A stretch of DNA of 64,000 bases from Fibrobacter sp. (GTDB lineage Bacteria > Fibrobacterota > Fibrobacteria > Fibrobacterales > Fibrobacteraceae), in assembly GCA_024398995.1 (NCBI GenBank), contig JAKSIE010000006.1, positions 1-64,000 of the forward strand. The letters are read 5' to 3'. A model generated the notes under the pieces. The model made no database searches. It was not told the DNA's origin and worked only from the letters and a program-made list of their open reading frames with translations. This document shows, piece after piece, positions 60,157-64,000 of this stretch. Within the stretch, counting starts at the first letter, position 1. Each line of letters starts with the position of its first letter. The translations under genes and the position numbers were made by a program.

Positions 60157-61602
60157 ATGGAATTTAAACGTTTTGAGGCTTTGATCGAGAAGTTCCCGCA
60201 GGTGCAGATTTTTAGCACCGAAGGCGAGGATCTTGACCGAGTCATTACTCATTTCTTGAATCAGCAGAAGAATGTCTCCACTATGTCGGAGGCCATGCAG
60301 CGTAAGATCCAGCAGGCTCTGGCGCCTTTCTTCCAGCAGCGCTTTATTAGCCTTGGGGATTCTGAGGCTCCTCTGGTTCGTAACCTGCTTTTGAACAAGA
60401 AATTCTTCTTGCAGACAGACCGCTATATTGATGACATGGCCTGGCCTGAAACGGACCCGGACAAGCTTGATGAGGCCCTGAAGATTGCAGACCTTGCCAT
60501 GGGCATATTGGATCGCAAACTTTTAAGCCTTTCCAACGGTGAACTTCGTCGCGTTCTTTTGGCCCGCATGTGGATGGAAAAACCGGAATGGGTTTACTTT
60601 AATGACCTGTTCGGTGGTCTGGATCCCGAGTACCGCGCTCACTTGGCGGGCTGTGTGGCTGACTTGGCAAAACGCCCGGGCTTGAAGGTGGCTGTGCGCC
60701 TGGCACGCGAAGATGAGCTGCTTCCTGAAATTCCAGCCTTTGTTTATGCGGACAAGACCTTTATTGCTTATGAAGGTAAGTTGCCCGAAGTTGCTGCCCA
60801 GCCCAAGTTCACCAAGAAGGAACTGAAGGATTATGAGGTTGTAGAATTGCAGACAGGGAGATCCCGGGTCGAGCCCGGGATGACAACTGACGCGCCCGGG
60901 ATGACAACTGACGCGTCCGGGATGACAGCTGGTGAACCGGAAGTCCTTTTCGATCTTAAGAACATCAACGTCCGTTTTGGTGAAACCGACGTTATCAAGA
61001 ACCTGAACTGGACGGTTCGTAAGGGCGAACACTGGGCGGTCATGGGCGAGAACGGAGCCGGCAAGAGCACCTTGCTTGGCATGCTGACTGCTGACCATCC
61101 TCAGATTTACAACAACGATATTACCCTTCTGGGGGAACGTCCGGGCCATGGATTGAACATTTGGGATCATAAGGCGAAGCTTGGGTTCTTCTCTCCGGAA
61201 CTGGCCTTGCAGTATCGTGAGGATTTGAGCATATTGGAGGTCCTCCTTACGGGATTTACCCCGAACCTTTGCAAAGCTGCTAATCCCACTTGGGAAGAAA
61301 AGGCCAAGGCACGTGAATGGTTGAAGTACCTGGGTTTTGAGGATATGAACCAGAATGTTCGCACCTTGTCTCCCATCGACAAACGCCTGGTACTGATGGC
61401 CCGCGCTGCTATCCGTCCGCCTAAAATTCTTTTGCTGGACGAACCATCCCAGGGCTTGAAGGGAGAATACCGCGAAAAGATTTTCCATTTGCTACAGCTT
61501 TTGTCTACAGAAACAACCATTATTTTGGTGAGCCATTACGAAGAGGAATGGCCGCCTTGTATGACTCACCTGCTCCGCATGCCTAAATTCTCTTTGGGGT
61601 AA
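60157..61602 (+). CDS. ModF-like protein with two ABC ATPase domains
   Basis: 481 residues from ATG 60157; earlier ATGs fall inside the terminator. The first ABC half lacks a Walker A motif but keeps the signature LSNGELRRVLLARM and a degenerate D-loop GGLDPEYR. The second is complete: GENGAGKST near 297, LSPIDKRLVLMARAAIRPPKILLLDEPSQGL, and the H-loop. It resembles ModF/photorepair-type ATPases. The linker between halves (about 235-260) carries a palindromic repeat insertion that keeps the reading frame. A 2-bp gap separates it from the mrp gene. Confidence 0.87.
   Translation: MEFKRFEALIEKFPQVQIFSTEGEDLDRVITHFLNQQKNVSTMSEAMQRKIQQALAPFFQQRFISLGDSEAPLVRNLLLNKKFFLQTDRYIDDMAWPETDPDKLDEALKIADLAMGILDRKLLSLSNGELRRVLLARMWMEKPEWVYFNDLFGGLDPEYRAHLAGCVADLAKRPGLKVAVRLAREDELLPEIPAFVYADKTFIAYEGKLPEVAAQPKFTKKELKDYEVVELQTGRSRVEPGMTTDAPGMTTDASGMTAGEPEVLFDLKNINVRFGETDVIKNLNWTVRKGEHWAVMGENGAGKSTLLGMLTADHPQIYNNDITLLGERPGHGLNIWDHKAKLGFFSPELALQYREDLSILEVLLTGFTPNLCKAANPTWEEKAKAREWLKYLGFEDMNQNVRTLSPIDKRLVLMARAAIRPPKILLLDEPSQGLKGEYREKIFHLLQLLSTETTIILVSHYEEEWPPCMTHLLRMPKFSLG
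60861..60936. repeat. In-frame palindromic and 21-bp tandem repeat in the ABC linker
   Basis: A perfect palindrome ATCCCGGG-TCGAG-CCCGGGAT at 60861-60881 continues as three 21-bp units sharing the core CCGGGATGACA, at 60874-60894, 60895-60915 and 60916-60936 (third unit degenerate). The units encode PGMTTDA-type heptapeptides in the linker. Confidence 0.88.
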
Positions 61603-61604
61603 TC

Positions 61605-62732
61605 ATGGAACTGAATGAAAAAAATATTTTAAAGGCTCTTTGCGCCGTGCAGGATCCGGACCTTCACAAGAATATTGTGGAACTGGACTTTGTGCAGAAC
61701 CTGAAGATTGAAGGAACAAAGGTCAGTTTCGACCTTCGCCTCACTACGCCGACTTGCCCTATCCGCGACCAGTTTAAGGACCAGTGCATTGCCATTGTGA
61801 AGGCAATGGGCGCAACCGAAGTTAATGTGACTTTTACTGCTAAGGAAGGGGGCTCTGCAACGGGTAACTCTGCTACCCAGGCTCCAAAGGATTCCCACAT
61901 TGGCGAAGTGGCCCATGTGGTGGCAGTGGCCAGCGGTAAGGGTGGCGTGGGTAAGTCCACTGTCACCGCAAACTTGGCCATGGCCTTAAGTTTGTCTGGG
62001 GCCCGGGTGGGTATTCTTGACGCCGATATTTATGGCCCCAGCATGGGCCTCATGTTCGGTATCGACAAGGCTCCCGAAGTTTTCGACGACAATACCATCG
62101 CCCCCGTTGAAGCCAAGGGCGGCATCAGTATTGTTTCCATGTGCATGTTTGCTGATTCCGACAAGGCTACCATCTGGCGCGGCCCCATGGTGAGTCAGAT
62201 GATCCAGCACTTTATCCATCACGTTCGTTGGGGCAAGCTGGACTACTTGCTGGTGGACTTCCCTCCAGGAACTGGCGACATCCAGCTGACTTTGACCCAG
62301 AACTGCCCTATGGCGGGCGCTGTGGTGGTGACCACGCCCCAGGAAGTTGCTTTGGCTGACTGCCGCAAGGGTATTGCCATGTTTGATAATGTAGGCGTTC
62401 CTGTCATTGGCATTGTGGAAAACATGAGTTACTTTATCTGTGACCAGTGCAATAAGCCTCACTACATTTTCCGTCAGGGTGGTGGTGAAAGCATCGCCAA
62501 GAAATGGGGCGTGCCTCTCATGAGCAAGGTTCCCTTGGAACCCGCTGTTGCCGACTGCGGCGATGCAGGCATTCCTGCGGTGCTCAAGTACCCCAATTCC
62601 GAATCCGCCAAGGCCTTTATGAACGCTGCCGACCAGATGGTTCGCAACCTGTCCATTTTGGAAGCGGAAGGCGAGGGTGTTCTCAAGAGCTTTAATTATG
62701 GATTTGACCAGCTGCCTGTGGAGGAAGTCTAA
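61605..62732 (+). CDS. mrp: Mrp/NBP35-type P-loop ATPase, Fe-S cluster carrier
   Basis: 375 residues. An N-terminal MIP18/DUF59 domain (about 1-80; ILKALCAVQDPDLHKNIVELD) precedes the P-loop domain with ASGKGGVGKS near 107-116, DADIYGPSMG, DFPPGTGDIQLT, and a CxxC pair in ICDQCNK near 270, which binds a shared Fe-S cluster. ApbC/Mrp family carriers deliver Fe-S clusters to targets. Its stop overlaps the next start (TAATG); the DUF971 gene is commonly next to mrp. Confidence 0.95.
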   Translation: MELNEKNILKALCAVQDPDLHKNIVELDFVQNLKIEGTKVSFDLRLTTPTCPIRDQFKDQCIAIVKAMGATEVNVTFTAKEGGSATGNSATQAPKDSHIGEVAHVVAVASGKGGVGKSTVTANLAMALSLSGARVGILDADIYGPSMGLMFGIDKAPEVFDDNTIAPVEAKGGISIVSMCMFADSDKATIWRGPMVSQMIQHFIHHVRWGKLDYLLVDFPPGTGDIQLTLTQNCPMAGAVVVTTPQEVALADCRKGIAMFDNVGVPVIGIVENMSYFICDQCNKPHYIFRQGGGESIAKKWGVPLMSKVPLEPAVADCGDAGIPAVLKYPNSESAKAFMNAADQMVRNLSILEAEGEGVLKSFNYGFDQLPVEEV

Positions 62733-63028
62733 TGATTCAGCCTAAGAAAGTATTTAAGACTGCCGATGGCAAGCTGGGTTTCGAATGGAACGACGGCTCC
62801 CGAGGCGCTTGCGGAATCCGTAAGCTCCGCCAGTCTTGTCCCTGTGCTTTGTGTGTTGATGAACATACCGGCGAAAAGCTTTTGGTGGATTCTTCTGTTC
62901 CCGAAGATATTACGTTGGTGAAAGTTCAGTCCGTAGGTCGCTATGCAGCCTCCTTGACCTTTAGCGATGGCCATAATTCGGGAATTTACCCTTATGATAA
63001 ACTGAAGGAATTGACGGAAAAAGCATAA
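62732..63028 (+). CDS. DUF971 domain protein
   Basis: 98 residues, one domain: gamma-butyrobetaine-hydroxylase-like N-terminal (DUF971) with RKLRQSCPCALCVDEHTG near 32-49 carrying three Cys likely to bind a metal, and VGRYAASLTFSDGHNSGIYPY near 71-91. It overlaps mrp by one base, so the two are translated together. The association suggests a role in Fe-S assembly, which is inferred. Confidence 0.92.
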   Translation: MIQPKKVFKTADGKLGFEWNDGSRGACGIRKLRQSCPCALCVDEHTGEKLLVDSSVPEDITLVKVQSVGRYAASLTFSDGHNSGIYPYDKLKELTEKA

Positions 63029-63084
63029 AAAGCAATATTTGTGCAAATATTCAGTTTTTTGGCTTGTTTTTAGGTGCTAATGAT

Positions 63085-63936
63085 ATGAGTGATGCAAACG
63101 AAGCTCTCTATTTCCGAGACTTGAATCGATTCCCGACACTGACTCCCCAGGAGGAGTCGGCTCTCCTGACGATTATCAAGACTGGAACCACCGAAGAAAT
63201 TCGCAAATCCGCCCTCCAGCGACTCATTCGCGGAAACCTCCGTTTCGTGGTCAGCGTGGCCCGAAAGTATCAGGGCCGTGGTCTTTCTCTCCTGGACTTG
63301 ATCAACGAAGGTAACCTGGGTCTGTTCAAGGCTGCAAAGCGCTTTGATATGGACAAGGACGTAAAGTTCATTTCCTACGCTGTGTGGTGGATTCGTCAGT
63401 CTATTCAAAAGGCTTTGTTTGAACAGGTTGGTGCCGTTCGAATTCCGCCTAACAAGCTTGCCTTGGTAAACCGCTTTAAGCGTGCCTTGATGCAGAATGA
63501 TGGTGACTATGACAAGACCATCGCCATGGATGAATTCTCTCCTTTTGAAAGAGACATCGTGGAAGTTATGGAAAAGATCGTGGATATTTCCCTGGACGCC
63601 CCCATTGGCGACAGCACCACGGTTTCCAGTAGTAGTGAATCTGTTAGTACCCTTATGGATGTCCTCGGTTCCGAAGGAAACCAGGATGAAGACATGGAAA
63701 GGGAAGAACGCAAGAAGCTGATCCAGGAAACCCTGTCCTCCTTGCCTCAGCGTGAAGAAGAAATTCTCCGTATGTTCTACGGTTTGGATACCGTAGAAGA
63801 TACCACCTTGAAAGATATCGGCGAAGACTTGAAGTTGAGCCGTGAACGTGTCCGCCAGATTAAGAACAAGACCTTGCGTCGCTTGCAGAAGAGCAAGGAA
63901 CACAAGGAAAAACTGGCTGACTTTCTGGAAGATTAA
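63085..63936 (+). CDS. Sigma-70 family RNA polymerase sigma factor, RpoD/SigA group
   Basis: 283 residues from ATG 63085; the frame opens at TTG 63064. Region 1.2 (YFRDLNRFPTLTPQEE), region 2 (RFVVSVARKYQGRGLSLLDLINEGNLGLFKAAKRFD, then FISYAVWWIRQSIQKAL), region 3, and region 4 with DIGEDLKLSRERVRQIKNKTLRRL are all present. Region 1.1 is missing and total length is short, so it resembles the small RpoD-like main sigma factors of Bacteroidota/Chlorobi. It may be the housekeeping factor or a group 2 factor. Its stop overlaps the next start (TAATG). Confidence 0.92.
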   Translation: MSDANEALYFRDLNRFPTLTPQEESALLTIIKTGTTEEIRKSALQRLIRGNLRFVVSVARKYQGRGLSLLDLINEGNLGLFKAAKRFDMDKDVKFISYAVWWIRQSIQKALFEQVGAVRIPPNKLALVNRFKRALMQNDGDYDKTIAMDEFSPFERDIVEVMEKIVDISLDAPIGDSTTVSSSSESVSTLMDVLGSEGNQDEDMEREERKKLIQETLSSLPQREEEILRMFYGLDTVEDTTLKDIGEDLKLSRERVRQIKNKTLRRLQKSKEHKEKLADFLED

Positions 63937-64000
63937 TGGCTAACAAAACTTCGGGAGCACAGAAGGCCGCATACCTGTTTTTGGTTATGTGTTGCGGTGC
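63936..64000 (+). CDS. Partial gene at the window edge, exported or membrane protein
   Basis: Only 21 codons are visible: MANKTSGAQKAAYLFLVMCCG, a positively charged start and a hydrophobic stretch, consistent with a signal or first membrane helix. It overlaps the sigma factor stop by one base (TAATG). No family call is possible. Confidence 0.6.
   Translation, partial: MANKTSGAQKAAYLFLVMCCG

Overview
The window looks like chromosomal DNA of a Fibrobacter-type bacterium (Fibrobacterota, cellulolytic gut anaerobe). The evidence is lineage-typical families: two TIGR02147 proteins, a TIGR02145 'Fib_succ_major' protein, lipoproteins and secreted proteins with poly-Ser linkers, a GH44 endoglucanase, a CE1-like esterase, and a 2298-residue SprA-like type IX secretion protein. 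Base composition and codon use look uniform. I saw no IS element, prophage, tRNA, rRNA or CRISPR array. Species and all functions are inferred by reading the sequence; no database search was run.

Layout. 0-8.6 kb: a short possibly truncated protein, a membrane protein, an SDR oxidoreductase, a TIGR02147/lipoprotein pair, an alpha/beta hydrolase, and on the minus strand an HD-GYP protein, an SGNH hydrolase and a metallo-beta-lactamase-fold lipoprotein. 8.7-13.4 kb: a double AAA+ ATPase divergent from the VWA pair batA-batB. 13.6-19.3 kb: an apparent operon DUF4956 / HlyD-like / TolC-like / VTC-domain / lamin-tail lipoprotein, closed by a strong terminator. 19.4-24.9 kb: a second export operon, TolC / HlyD / two ABC-2 permeases, with no ATPase. 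24.9-34.6 kb: GH44 endoglucanase, YugP-like peptidase, ScpA with a long acidic tail, a Fib_succ_major protein, a second TIGR02147/lipoprotein pair and a secreted HExxH/DUF4859 protein. 34.7-42.5 kb: glmS, an FKBP lipoprotein, an M23 peptidase, and a minus-strand LRR/S41/S41 operon. 42.8-47.3 kb: a stand-alone AIPR-family gene, an acyl-CoA carboxyltransferase and a beta-barrel protein. 47.5-57.0 kb: sprA, then convergent batE and batD. 57.1-64 kb: a tiny 20-codon gene with its own promoter and terminators, mqnC, the esterase, a ModF-like double ABC ATPase carrying an in-frame palindromic repeat, Mrp, DUF971, a sigma-70 factor and the start of one more gene.

How the genes fit together. Much of the window concerns the cell envelope: two trans-envelope export-like operons, the Bat proteins, a SprA translocon, and secreted enzymes with beta-sandwich tails resembling type IX sorting modules. 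The best candidates for undescribed systems are (1) the repeated TIGR02147-regulator/lipoprotein module with 4-bp gene overlap, (2) the DUF4956-HlyD-TolC-VTC-lamin-tail operon, and (3) the 20-codon gene at 57189-57251, which has a near-consensus promoter, a strong Shine-Dalgarno and tandem terminators.
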